64,000 bases of DNA, from NCBI GenBank assembly GCA_030426385.1, contig JAUHYI010000012.1:1-64000 (forward strand), written 5' to 3'. The position numbers were made by a program, and so were the translations under genes. Below the pieces are notes generated by a model. It saw only the letters and a list, made by a program, of their open reading frames with translations. It searched no databases and was not told the DNA's origin. Source of the DNA: Phycisphaerae bacterium (GTDB lineage Bacteria; Planctomycetota; Phycisphaerae; Phycisphaerales; Phycisphaeraceae). Shown in pieces: positions 26,464 to 38,340 of this stretch (position 1 is its first letter; every line of letters starts with the position of its first letter).

Positions 26464-28289
26464 CGTGTGACGATCTCCGGCAGGTTGGGGATGTCTTTTC
26501 TAAGCCAACGGGAGAACAGTCGTGCTTGGAGTTTGATCATCGATCGCCAGGAACAGCGATAGCCGAAGAGCGGGTGGGTGACGAGTTGTTGTAGCCTGTT
26601 TTCGTAGGCCCGGATGAAATTTTTTCGACCATCAGGTTTGAGTATGCAGCCTGCTTTGGAGCGGGTGAAATGCGAGGCGCGGGTCATGCTGGTATTGATG
26701 GCAGTGATGACGGCTGAGTCGACAATAACGGGTCGAAATGGTTCCATGAGATCAAGCGACAGGGCGGGGCGACCGTGTCTGGGTTGATGGTACATTCCCC
26801 ACCAGGGATCAAGACCTTCTGCCAGTAGTGCGACGGTGAACTCCTTGGCAAGCAAGGCATAGCCAAAGGAAAGCAATGCGTTGACGGGGTCTTTGGGTGG
26901 GCGACGGTTTCTGCCGTTAAAATCCCAGGTCGCGTCGAAATCTTGAGGCTTGAGCATGTGACTGAAGTGTCGGAAATAGTGTGCGGCCACCATGCCTTCG
27001 TGGCCGAGCATTGAGGGGATATCGGTCACCTCAGGTAACCGGTCAATCAATTGCTGCATGTCAGCAAGAGCGCTATCGAGGGATGCAGAACTGTTGGCAT
27101 TGCGGCGAAGCATGGTGCGTTGATTGTTTGCTTTGGACGCGACGAGATGGCGGGCGAATTGTAGTTTGAGATTGGGGGCCTGGGCTACCTGAAATTGTGC
27201 GGCCCGATCGAACGCATTACGCAGGTTGATGCCATGGGTGATGCCGTGGAACCAATGGCTCATGGAAAGATGGACGATAGGGATGCCCGCTTCACAGAGT
27301 GTGTGGATGGCTTGGGCGGAGATGCCGATGTTGCCGCAGATGACGAGGTGGCTGATGTCCTTGAGCTTGACGGTGTTGAGTGTTTGGCTTTGCATGCGAA
27401 CGGTAATGTTTTTGCTTGATTTTCCGATGAAAGCGCCCTGTTTCTGGATATAGAACGGTTGCGCTTCGTCACGTGCCGGATAGAGCCGGCGGATAGCGTG
27501 GTCGTGTTTATCGTTAGCAATGGAATCGATATTGGGGTCGAGATAGGTGTTGAGATCTGCAGCACTATCAGAATTAATATCTGTGTCAGTGATCGCAAGT
27601 GGGCGTTCCAATGCCATCGCAGTCAACGTTTCATCTGGCAGGCAGATGCCGTTGAGCGAACAGCCGTGACATTTGGGACTGTTTTCCAAAGGTGGGGGCA
27701 GACGAGTTGCGAGGGTGGCTTGTTTGGCCTGATCGAGAAGTTCGAGCGTGCGTTGTTCGAGTTCAGGTGTGAACAAGATCGGGACACGTGTGCGTGACGT
27801 GGCGAAGTAGAGGAAGCCGTGGTCGCAGTGATAACCCTGTTCACGCAATAGCAGGCCTTGTGCCATGAGTTGGATGCGTTCAGGTTCCCATGAACGTTGC
27901 GGATTGTCGGGTACCCGGCCACGTTTGGTTTCGACGGGTACCGCATCGTTGTCGGCCATGCTGACCAGATCGAGCTTGGCAGTGATACCTAATTCTGTGC
28001 TGGTCAATGGTATTGATCGGACGATGGTGGGTGGTTCGTCGCCATCGTCGGATTTATTGTCCGCGATCGATTTTGAAGTGATTTCGCTGGAGTCCGCATT
28101 GGCATCTGGCAGCACGTGATCCAATTGATCGACGCGTCGATGCACGCGTTGGCCATCGCGTGTGTAGTGATTGTCTTCCCAGCGTCCCTCGACATGCATT
28201 AGATGAAACAGTCGCGGGCAATAGGCATATTCATTGAGCATACGAAGGGGGAGCAGATCGTTCGCAGTCAGATCGTTAGTTTGAATCAT
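26460..28289 (-). CDS. cas4-cas1: Cas4-Cas1 fusion, PAM-selecting integrase
   Basis: The 609-residue fusion is typical of type I-G/I-U loci. Residues 1 to about 230 are Cas4, a RecB-like nuclease with an Fe-S cluster: Cys24 in EYAYCPRLFHL, PVETKRG as the nuclease Glu-x-Lys motif, and the C-terminal cysteines CHGCSLNGIC. An insertion rich in D, N and S interrupts both the Cas4 part and the linker. From about 280 onward is Cas1: FYIQKQGAFIGKSSKNITVR, LGHEGMVAAHYFRHF with the active-site Glu, and WWGMYHQPRHGRPALSLDLMEPFRPVIVD with the His and Asp ligands. All catalytic residues appear intact. Fusions of this kind are known to select PAM-containing prespacers. It is 23 bp after csb2. Confidence 0.95.
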   Translation of the reverse strand: MIQTNDLTANDLLPLRMLNEYAYCPRLFHLMHVEGRWEDNHYTRDGQRVHRRVDQLDHVLPDANADSSEITSKSIADNKSDDGDEPPTIVRSIPLTSTELGITAKLDLVSMADNDAVPVETKRGRVPDNPQRSWEPERIQLMAQGLLLREQGYHCDHGFLYFATSRTRVPILFTPELEQRTLELLDQAKQATLATRLPPPLENSPKCHGCSLNGICLPDETLTAMALERPLAITDTDINSDSAADLNTYLDPNIDSIANDKHDHAIRRLYPARDEAQPFYIQKQGAFIGKSSKNITVRMQSQTLNTVKLKDISHLVICGNIGISAQAIHTLCEAGIPIVHLSMSHWFHGITHGINLRNAFDRAAQFQVAQAPNLKLQFARHLVASKANNQRTMLRRNANSSASLDSALADMQQLIDRLPEVTDIPSMLGHEGMVAAHYFRHFSHMLKPQDFDATWDFNGRNRRPPKDPVNALLSFGYALLAKEFTVALLAEGLDPWWGMYHQPRHGRPALSLDLMEPFRPVIVDSAVITAINTSMTRASHFTRSKAGCILKPDGRKNFIRAYENRLQQLVTHPLFGYRCSWRSMIKLQARLFSRWLRKDIPNLPEIVTR

Positions 28290-28312
28290 CCCCGGAATCT
28301 CCTGGCTCGTGG

Positions 28313-29980
28313 TTATGTGGCGGGTGTTGTTGATTCGTGATTCAGCGATGTGTCGGGTACAAATAATCCCAAACCATAATGGCTGGCATAACCCAGTGTG
28401 ATTGGCCCGGTCACGGGTTGGTCGAATGTCAGTCTGATACCAAACGCCATGTTGACGGGCGGTTGTTGTTTATCATCTGGGCGTGTGCGGATGAATCGAA
28501 GCAGGCGACGCTCAACGAGCTCATCGTTATCGATCTTCTGGATGGTTGTGGGCGTGGGAAAGGGTTGGCCATCCGAAGTTTGTCGCGTTTCCAATTCGGT
28601 TCGAATCTGATTTTCCAAGCTGTTTTTCCCGTCTTTTTTGACAAAACGTGCGGGTATAAAAGGCGTGAGGCTGACCCATGTGCGTGATTGTTCCAGGATG
28701 GGCACGCGCTTGCCGTTGCGTTGTTTGAGTTGCCTGCGAAAGTCATCGAGTGCACCGAATCCGACACAGGTGGTGGCTAACGGATTGGTTTGGTTTTTTG
28801 TATAGGTCCATCGCTGACGCATGATCGCTTGCTGGGCAAGGCTATCGAGTTTCATGGGCGCGTAAATGATGATGTGATCGAGTCGACCATCCTCATCAAG
28901 ATCGAGCGGCAGGTAGTGGGCATGTTTATGATTGGTTTGAAGTGGTTTTTTTTGCTCATCCATGCCGGTTAGGGCAGGGCAAAATGATTGGCTAAGTTGG
29001 CTAATCACCGCTTTGTGTAGCAGATCAGCCTGCGGAAGACAGCGGATGAACGAAGGTAGTCCTGTGTTGGCATGCGACGTATCAGAAGCGAGGTTGATGA
29101 GCGCCGCTTCAACGTGGGCGGCCTCTCGTATGGGACTGGAGGGTCGCGATGGTTTACGCTCGAGTGTGCCAGGGGGCTGTGTGTATAGTTTGTACTGTGT
29201 GCCGGGCGGCTGGCTCCAGCCATGGTCTTGAAAATCAGACGTGTCGCTGAGCAGACATGTGAGTAAGTCGATCGGATAGATCGCTTCGATTTTTTTTGTC
29301 GCTTTGGCGATTTGTGATTTGCTGGGTTTTTTGCCTTTCTTTTCAGCGGTTTGTTGTAGTTCTAGCAATGCTTGCTGGACATGTTGTTCGATGACTGACT
29401 GACGCCATGTCGCATAATCATGAGCAGGCACTGGGCCCAATATTGAAACCTGTTGCTTACCAAAATCGATGGGCGACGATGGTGCATCATCGCTGGGTTC
29501 GCACCAGGTAGGGTCTGATGGCGTATCCTCAATCAATGTACCGCTGACCCAACTCTCCGCTCGACCCAGGTAGCCAAGATCGGACACCAGTTGTTCGAGC
29601 AATTGTCTTTCTGATTCGCTTAGTTCCACGTCGTAATGAATCAGTAACGGATCGTGGTTGGATGCTAGACGTATGAACGCGTCAATGACCTTGGTGGTTT
29701 TTTGGTTTTTGCCTTCCACGTATGGCATGTAATGACGGGTGTGGGCAATTTGTCCTGCGGGCAATTTGTAGCGGGGCCACGTCGCAGCAAGTTTGTCGAT
29801 GAGCGATCGGGCATCTTCGGGAACTTGCGGCCAATGATGCTTGTTAAAACCGGTGGCCAACAACGCGCGCAGCAGTCGCCACGGACAAGGCGGCCACTCG
29901 ACTTGGCCTTCGTTGACATGAAGGCCCCAAGGCGTGGCATGGTATCGACCCGCTGTAAATTTCAATTGAATCGTCGGCAT
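28313..29980 (-). CDS. csb2: Type I-G Csb2 (Cas5-Cas6 like) protein
   Basis: The 555-residue product matches the Csb2/GSU0054 family by start (MPTIQLKFTAGRYHATPWGLHVNEGQVEWPPCPWRLLRALLAT), the SWVSGTLIED region and the C-terminal half (HAHYLPLDLDEDGRLDHIIIYAPMKLD, then RTWVSLTPFIPARF, and PITLGYASHYGLGLFVPD). In type I-G this protein is regarded as a fused Cas5-Cas6. It caps the crRNA 5' handle and processes pre-crRNA. The conserved HYLP and the final GHASHFGLGLF-type segment (YASHYGLGLF) may include the catalytic His of the Cas6 part; I infer this. It lies 12 bp downstream of csb1. Confidence 0.93.
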   Translation of the reverse strand: MPTIQLKFTAGRYHATPWGLHVNEGQVEWPPCPWRLLRALLATGFNKHHWPQVPEDARSLIDKLAATWPRYKLPAGQIAHTRHYMPYVEGKNQKTTKVIDAFIRLASNHDPLLIHYDVELSESERQLLEQLVSDLGYLGRAESWVSGTLIEDTPSDPTWCEPSDDAPSSPIDFGKQQVSILGPVPAHDYATWRQSVIEQHVQQALLELQQTAEKKGKKPSKSQIAKATKKIEAIYPIDLLTCLLSDTSDFQDHGWSQPPGTQYKLYTQPPGTLERKPSRPSSPIREAAHVEAALINLASDTSHANTGLPSFIRCLPQADLLHKAVISQLSQSFCPALTGMDEQKKPLQTNHKHAHYLPLDLDEDGRLDHIIIYAPMKLDSLAQQAIMRQRWTYTKNQTNPLATTCVGFGALDDFRRQLKQRNGKRVPILEQSRTWVSLTPFIPARFVKKDGKNSLENQIRTELETRQTSDGQPFPTPTTIQKIDNDELVERRLLRFIRTRPDDKQQPPVNMAFGIRLTFDQPVTGPITLGYASHYGLGLFVPDTSLNHESTTPAT

Positions 29981-29992
29981 GTTTTATCTCGC

Positions 29993-33218
<3,226 letters not shown>

Positions 33219-33222
<4 letters not shown>

Positions 33223-35993
33223 GCCTGGGCTCCTTCTCGATCAAGTAGCGGGTCTGGTGATTGCTGGGGTTGACTTGAAACATGAATGTCGGCTGCACGT
33301 AACAGGCATTCGAAATACGCCAGCACGAATGGCCCGTGTTGTTGTTTGAGTTGATGCACACGATCGCTCCAGCTTGGCCCGTAGCGTGATGAAAGTCCTA
33401 TCGTCGCAGTTTCAAGGTGCAAACTGAGGGTTGGTATGCCGCAGAGCGTGCCGTTGTGAGAATAGAGTTGCGTCGACGGTAGTGTGTCATCTTCGCGTAC
33501 GCCCAAGATTGGTTTGTCGGTTTTTGTATCGCCGCGCAGGAAATATTTCTGGTCGTGGGATGTGTGTGGCCAGCTTAGGCGAACCTTGCCGTGGTGGGTG
33601 CATACGAGGTAGACGAGCAGGTTGAATTGCTGGGCGTCGAGTGCGTTGAGTTCATCCGCAAGTGGACAGTTTTGCAACGACTCGTGCGTAGGCATTGGTT
33701 TTAGAACGCCCATTTCAACCAATTGTTGGTAAGGGCCCAGTAGCGCTTCGTGGTTGGGATGGGTTTGGTGCAACAGTTCGAACAAAGCCAGTGTGCTGGC
33801 AAGCTCATGTCGAAAACCACGGCGATAATGGTTGGTTTCGACATCCATGCAATACATGTTTTTGAACGAACACCATGCTTCGGATGGTGCCTTGGCAAGA
33901 TGGGTTTGTTCGAGATTTTCGAGTCGGTTCGCAATGCAATTTTGAAAGGCCAAATGCGCTTTGCCCCAGTCATGAACTCGGCCTGCCAGGTTAAACAATG
34001 CCTGTTGGTCTTCGGATAGCACTAATCGTTTGGTGAGATGATTTAAATGGTTGGCCACTTCCAAGCCATGCGTGGCGATGGTTTGCCATTGGTTTGGCGT
34101 TTCGCTTTGGTCGTCACGTCCTTGAGCAGCATCGGCCGTGGCCGCGGTGTCAGGGGTGAGAGGGGTATCGGGGGCATGGCTATCTGTTTGGAAACCGGTA
34201 TGATGTTTGCCGGGTTTTTCGCCGGTGTAACCGCGTGTTGTGTCGTAACCACCCCATGCTTTGTTGATGACGATCGTCTGGCCCGGATAGCAATCACTGC
34301 GGTTTAATTTTTGCCAGTGACCGTCCACATAATTCCATGTCCAGGCGCGACAATTTGGTTTTAGTTTATTGTTATCAAACAACCATTTCTGCGCTTTATA
34401 AATAGGCACCGGGCATAGCGCATTGCGCTGCGGGCGATATTCCTTGTCAGGCGACTTCGCGTCGTCAGGCAGATCAAGCCAACACGCCATGATGTCACGC
34501 TCTTGGCCACTGCGAATAAAACGACTGATGTCCAGATCAGCACCGGTCAGGTCTGCGGTGGTGTCGAATAATTCATCGCTCTCTTTTTCAGTCAGCAGAT
34601 GCAATGGTTCGTAGGGATATAACGTCTTCAGTTGTTCTGGCTTGTGCGCTTTTAGTTCCGCTTCAAATTTTTCCAAACTGGCAATACCCATATCATCCAG
34701 TTGACTCAGCGCTTCACGAGCTGCGTTTAATGTCGGCAGTGCGTAGGGCAACGCGGCTTTATCCTCGCTCGCATCGCGATCGATCACGATCACCTGAGCG
34801 CTGCCGCCGTATCGGGCAGCTCGTCCTGCCCGTTGGACCAGACTCGGCCAAGGCGCGAGTTCGGTGATCAAGGTGGTGGCGGATATATCCACTCCTGCTT
34901 CGACCACTTGCGTTGCGATCAGGATCATGTGCGTGTCGGGGTTTTGGCAATGGGCTTTGTTGAGAAAATTGTCGACCCAGTTTTCGCGTTCCATCCCACG
35001 AAATCGGCTATGAATCAGGTGGATTGTCGGTTTGTCTGTGGCTTTTGACAGTTGCTTGTTCAGCGCGGCATAAACGTCGGTGGCTGTATCCACGCGATTC
35101 ACAATCGCCAGCGTCACACGTCCGGCCTGGGGTTGCGGTGTGGCGTTGTGATGTGCTTGCAGTATCGCATCGGCCAGTTGTGTCGATTGTTGGTCATCTT
35201 TTGCGGGAATACACTCAACACGAACGGGTTTGCGTATGTCCCACAACGCACCTTGGCGTTGGTCGGCTGGTATACAGGTCTGTGAGTTGGCCAACGGTTC
35301 GACCCATGATTTTGAATCCACCGTTTCCAACCACTGGGGTTGCAACGTGGCGCTCATCCACCATGTGAAACAAGGTCGCGTTACTGGTGTTGCGGATGTT
35401 GCAGGGGTGGCGGAGTGTTGTACATACTGTTGGCGAAAACTTTGCAACTGGACACTCGTGGCCAGTCCTACATCCATGAGTTGCACTTCGTCCATCACCC
35501 ACAAACAATCGTGATTGAGCAAGCCATAGTCCATGGGCCAGCGTGCCCGACTGGCGGCATAGCCCCGGTTCAATGCCCGCGACAACAGCATGTCCTGCGT
35601 ACCGATGATGATCGCGGGTGTGTGAGGCTGCAAATGCCATGCGTCAGCCTTAGCTCCGCCCATGAGTAGATGTACGTTTACGCGCGGCTGTTCATTCGTT
35701 AATTGTGCGCTGACCGTCTTGGCCAGGTGCAATGCTTCGGCATATGTCTGCTCTGCCAACACACGCATGGGCAGGCACCAGACCAACCGCATCGGCCACG
35801 CGTGATTCTGTTGTTGAACACGGTGGTACAACCACGCGCCCAGCACGCCATCGGTTTTTCCTAGCCCGGTAGGAATCCGAATCAGGCGATTGTCGCATGC
35901 GTCTGGCGTTGCCAATTGGGCTTGCCACGGATGCGGGGTATGCCCTTGCGTGGTCAGTGTCTTAAAAAATGAGGTGTAGGTATCCGTACTCAT
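33219..35993 (-). CDS. cas3: Cas3 helicase-nuclease with C-terminal HD domain
   Basis: A 924-residue signature type I protein that unwinds and degrades target DNA after Cascade binding. The helicase is N-terminal: Walker A IPTGLGKTDG (about 40-49), motif Ia LPMRVLAEQ, DExH-type box WVMDEVQLMD, then MSATL and the second RecA domain with STQLADAILQA and QVVEAGVDISA, QRAGRAARYGG. The HD nuclease is C-terminal, from about residue 650, with LFNLAGRVHDWGKAHLAFQ as the His-Asp metal motif and VCTHHGKVRLSW. This helicase-HD order is the reverse of E. coli Cas3 and fits type I-G. All motifs are intact. It is the first certain gene of the operon. Confidence 0.95.
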
Positions 35994-36052
35994 GAACGTT
36001 TCCTCTTGCGATTCTGTTGGCGTGAATCATTGCTGTTGATCATTGCTGTGCA

Positions 36053-36607
36053 TCATTGGGATGCAGATGATGCGTTAGCGTCGGGATCAATTGGCCGAGC
36101 GGTTGTCTGTGGGATGGGGAGAGTGGGTGGGGGGGCTGATAGTTGGCGTTGCAACATTCGCCGTGCATTGAACAGGCTGATCGCCTTGCCCGCGTCGGCC
36201 GCATGCTGGCATCGGGTGGCCACTTGTTCGAGACATTGTTTGTGAAACCCATGGAAATCGACCCTGGAAATTGCGTTGTCTGTCTGATCGGATGTATCTG
36301 CGTGGCGGCCACGGGACGGCATTGTTTCAGAAGCACCCCCCCCCACCCTCACCCCCACCCTCACCCCCACCTCCCCGACTCCTCCGCCTCCCCCGGAAAC
36401 GCCCCCGGAAGCGTCTCCGGTAATCCCCTCCGCCCCCTCCGCCCCCTCCGCCCCCTCCGCCCCCCCAGTCCCCCCGCTAGTGCTTCCGAAACAATCCCTC
36501 TGGTCGCGAGTCCCACCATCCCCATTCGCGTGATGCGTCGGCTTATCAGCCATCAGACCCTCAATGGTCATTATGTCATGACGGCCAAGGCATCCGTGCC
36601 AAGGCAA
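36053..36607 (-). CDS. Doubtful repeat-rich protein upstream of cas3
   Basis: An open frame of up to 184 residues ends 60 bp before cas3 on the same strand. The middle is a low-complexity Gly/Ala/Glu/Val stretch (GAEGAEGAEGAEG, VGVRVGVRVGGG) written by 9-bp and 12-bp tandem repeats at about 36334-36475. The ends look more ordinary (FHGFHKQCLEQVATRCQHAADAGKAISLFNARRMLQRQL). I do not recognise a family. It could be a real leader gene of the cas operon, or an accident of the C-rich repeat. The start is unclear (Met20 MADKPTHHANG possible). Confidence 0.3.
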   Translation of the reverse strand: MPWHGCLGRHDIMTIEGLMADKPTHHANGDGGTRDQRDCFGSTSGGTGGAEGAEGAEGAEGITGDASGGVSGGGGGVGEVGVRVGVRVGGGASETMPSRGRHADTSDQTDNAISRVDFHGFHKQCLEQVATRCQHAADAGKAISLFNARRMLQRQLSAPPPTLPIPQTTARPIDPDANASSASQ

Positions 36608-36803
36608 CGCGATTCAATGTAGCAGGGGGTGTGACAGGCTCATGTCGGTGTGTTTTCAAAATTGAAAAAATCCTCGATTGAGATGGGGGCCAAAAATTCG
36701 TGGGATCGTCATAAAGGCGGCATGACGCAAAGCATTGGCATGATTGCGGTTTGCACAATGTGTGTCGATATATATGGAACTCAATCGAAATTGAGGTTAT
36801 AAT

Positions 36804-36876
36804 TAACCGCGGTGGGATTCGAACCCACAACAAACCGTTTAGGAGACGATCGCCTCTGCCGTTGGGCTACGCGGTC
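36804..36876 (-). tRNA. tRNA-Arg (anticodon CCU)
   Basis: The 73-nt gene folds well. Acceptor GACCGCG pairs with CGCGGTT (first pair G-U) and discriminator is A. The D-arm has a GGC 3' side. The anticodon stem ATCGT/ACGGT has loop CTCCTAA, anticodon CCU, reading the codon AGG. Variable loop is TTGTT. The T-arm is GTGGG TTCGAAT CCCAC. CCA is not encoded. It is inside the island and has its own strong promoter. AGG is typically a rare Arg codon, which matters because CreT toxins of CRISPR loci are known to act on rare Arg tRNAs. Confidence 0.95.
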
Positions 36877-36883
36877 TAATTTT

Positions 36884-36919
36884 TAGTGGCCCATGCTCCA
36901 ACATGGGTCACTTTTTTTG
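36884..36919 (+). terminator. Terminator-like hairpin in the tRNA leader region
   Basis: On the plus strand GTGGCCCATG, loop CTCCAA, CATGGGTCAC is followed by seven T. It would stop plus-strand transcripts. On the minus strand the same hairpin lies in the 5' leader between the tRNA-Arg promoter and the tRNA. Confidence 0.6.
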
Positions 36920-36929
36920 TTGTCTATGG

Positions 36930-36958
36930 ATATTACCGGTTATAGCAATCAATGTCAA
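36930..36958 (-). promoter_or_regulatory. Strong sigma-70 type promoter of tRNA-Arg
   Basis: The minus strand reads TTGACA (36953-36958), a 17-bp spacer, then TAATAT (36930-36935). This is one of the best consensus promoters in the window. It points at tRNA-Arg about 45-50 bp downstream. Its -35 box touches the candidate crRNA target at 36956-36990. Confidence 0.8.
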
Positions 36959-36993
36959 CGAATTTGCATCATATAAATTTAAAAACTAGCGAA
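36956..36993 (-). promoter_or_regulatory. Candidate crRNA-like target site (partial protospacer with TTC)
   Basis: On the minus strand the site reads TTC followed by GCTAGTTTTTAAATTTAT. The pseudo-spacer of the mini-array at 37167 begins GCTAGGTTTTGATTTATC. Positions 1-5 and 7-10 match and position 6 differs, the position not read in type I seeds. Allowing one gap, about 19 of the first 25 bases match. TTC fits a TTN-type PAM. The site covers AT-rich DNA with a TATAAA (36972-36977) usable by a plus-strand transcript. It also touches the -35 box of tRNA-Arg. Confidence 0.55.
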
Positions 36994-36994
36994 G

Positions 36995-37130
36995 TTGTGT
37001 TTTTTGCGGCAAGCTGGACGGCCGCCAATTTAACTGTTTTGAACCAATAGTCGCGTGTATGCGTCAACTTTAGGTAGTATTACTAAGCAAAAGGTAAGTT
37101 AGTGCGTTGTCTGCGATTCATGGGTTGGGC
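36995..37130 (+). other. Possible CreT-like toxin RNA segment between target site and mini-array
   Basis: In CreTA modules the toxin RNA lies between the promoter targeted by the antitoxin and the degenerate CRISPR unit. This stretch has that position and length. Only very short frames are present, for example GTG 36998 (17 codons: FFAASWTAANLTVLNQ after the start) and GTG 37054 (15 codons). None has a clear ribosome-binding site, so no toxin can be named from sequence. Confidence 0.25.
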
Positions 37131-37278
37131 ACGCATTTATTCGAATACGCATGGCCCTATTGAAGTGCTAGGTTTTGATTTATCAGATACTTCCATGCGA
37201 TTTTTCCGCACGGGCATCCGCTCGTGCGGCCCCATTGAAGCCTCGGGATGACAGCCAGTCGTCCCGAGGCTATTTTTT
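37131..37278 (+). ncRNA. CreA-like degenerate CRISPR mini-array RNA
   Basis: Two degenerate copies of the array repeat flank one 35-nt pseudo-spacer on the plus strand. Pseudo-repeat 1 (37131-37166) keeps ACGCATGGCCC.ATTGAAG (18 of the last 20 bases); its 5' half is lost. Pseudo-repeat 2 (37202-37241) keeps TTTCC at the start of the hairpin and GGCCCCATTGAAGC at the end (14 of 14). Its stem has become CCGCACG/CGTGCGG with a 10-nt loop, so base pairing is kept although the bases changed. The pseudo-spacer length equals that of the main array (35-37). A 14-bp terminator hairpin starts inside the last repeat bases. This looks like a crRNA-type RNA under selection. An alternative reading places a repeat 5' half at 37190-37199 (CTTCCATGCG), giving a 23-nt spacer. 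Confidence 0.75.
37240..37278 (+). terminator. Intrinsic terminator of the mini-array RNA
   Basis: GCCTCGGGATGAC, loop AGCCA, GTCGTCCCGAGGC, then TATTTTTT. The stem is 14 bp with one G-U pair. It begins in the last two bases of pseudo-repeat 2. Confidence 0.9.
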
Positions 37279-37287
37279 CGAGATTTT

Positions 37288-38301
37288 TCACGATTCATAA
37301 ATCGCCACCGTAGCCTTAGCCATTTCGTAGACGCGCTGTGCTAATTCCGGGGGTTGGATGACGTGGCAATGGGGGCCCATCTCCAGAATCCAATGGACGA
37401 TTTCATCAAGGCCAGCGATCTGGCAGATGAAATCGATACTGCCATCGTCGTGATAGATGATCTGCTGGGTGGGGTGCCATTGGGTGTCGCTGATCGTTTC
37501 CGCATAGTCGGCATCAAAATGCAGACGTATGTCATAGATCTGTTTGCCACGGACCATGCGCCACGCCAGCCCGAGATGTTGTTGAATGTCGAAGTCGTCG
37601 GGGATGACATAGGCGGTTTCAGTCAAATTGATACGCGTGAAACGATTGAGCTTGAGCGTGCGAAGATCATCGCGATCGCTGCGCTGGCCAATGACGTACC
37701 AGGCACGTTTGCCGAAGTACAGGCAATAGGCCCGTAATTCGAAATGGTTGGCCGGTGTGTCTAATGGCGAGGCGGCGTCGAGCGGGTCATGCGATGGACT
37801 ATGCACCGCATCGTAGCTGCATGTGAGGACGCGACCGGTAGCGATCGCCTGCTGGATAAGGCTGTAAACGTCAGTGATGCCGTCGGTACCGACATTGCGT
37901 GCCAGGTCGATATGAATTTGTGATTCGAGTTGAGCCAACTCACGTTGCAGGCCATGGGGAATGACATTGCGGATCTTGGTGATTGCCTTGGCTGCTGCTT
38001 GCAACATAGGGACTTGCTCTCTGCTGGCCGCATGTTGTGCCAATGAGCATAGAGCCAGTGCCTCATCAAATGTCAATTGCAATGGAGGCAGAAAAAATGA
38101 TTTGTTGATGGTATACGCATTGCGATCGGCATCATACGTGCAAGGTACGTTCAATTCTTTAAGCGTTTGCAGGTAGCGGTGAATTGTTCGCTTGGTGACC
38201 TTGAGCGTGGCTGCGAGTTGTGACGCATTGCCCGCGTGTCCTGATTGGATTAACAATATCAGACGCAATAACTGGTCTAACTTCGTTAGCGATGCTGCCA
38301 T
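37288..38301 (-). CDS. WYL-domain transcriptional regulator
   Basis: A 337-residue DeoR-like/WYL protein. The N-terminal helix-turn-helix is SLTKLDQLLRLILLIQSGHAGNASQLAATLKVTKRTIHRYLQTLKELNVP. The WYL domain (about 150-240) includes LTCSYDAVHSP, HFELRAYCLYFGKRAWYVIGQRSDRDDLRTLKLNRFTRI; the signature Trp-Tyr-Leu reads WYVIG. The C-terminal WCX-type extension follows (VRGKQIYDIRLHFDADYAETI, ILEMGPHCHVIQPPELAQRV). WYL regulators bind nucleic-acid ligands and are recurrent CRISPR-Cas regulators (for example sll7009 of Synechocystis). Here it is divergent from the mini-array RNA, whose terminator ends 10 bp from its stop. That places it as the likely controller of cas, array or mini-array. Confidence 0.9.
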   Translation of the reverse strand: MAASLTKLDQLLRLILLIQSGHAGNASQLAATLKVTKRTIHRYLQTLKELNVPCTYDADRNAYTINKSFFLPPLQLTFDEALALCSLAQHAASREQVPMLQAAAKAITKIRNVIPHGLQRELAQLESQIHIDLARNVGTDGITDVYSLIQQAIATGRVLTCSYDAVHSPSHDPLDAASPLDTPANHFELRAYCLYFGKRAWYVIGQRSDRDDLRTLKLNRFTRINLTETAYVIPDDFDIQQHLGLAWRMVRGKQIYDIRLHFDADYAETISDTQWHPTQQIIYHDDGSIDFICQIAGLDEIVHWILEMGPHCHVIQPPELAQRVYEMAKATVAIYES

Positions 38302-38340
38302 GTGATCACCCCGGTGAATGTTTGGTGAAAACGTTTTGAA

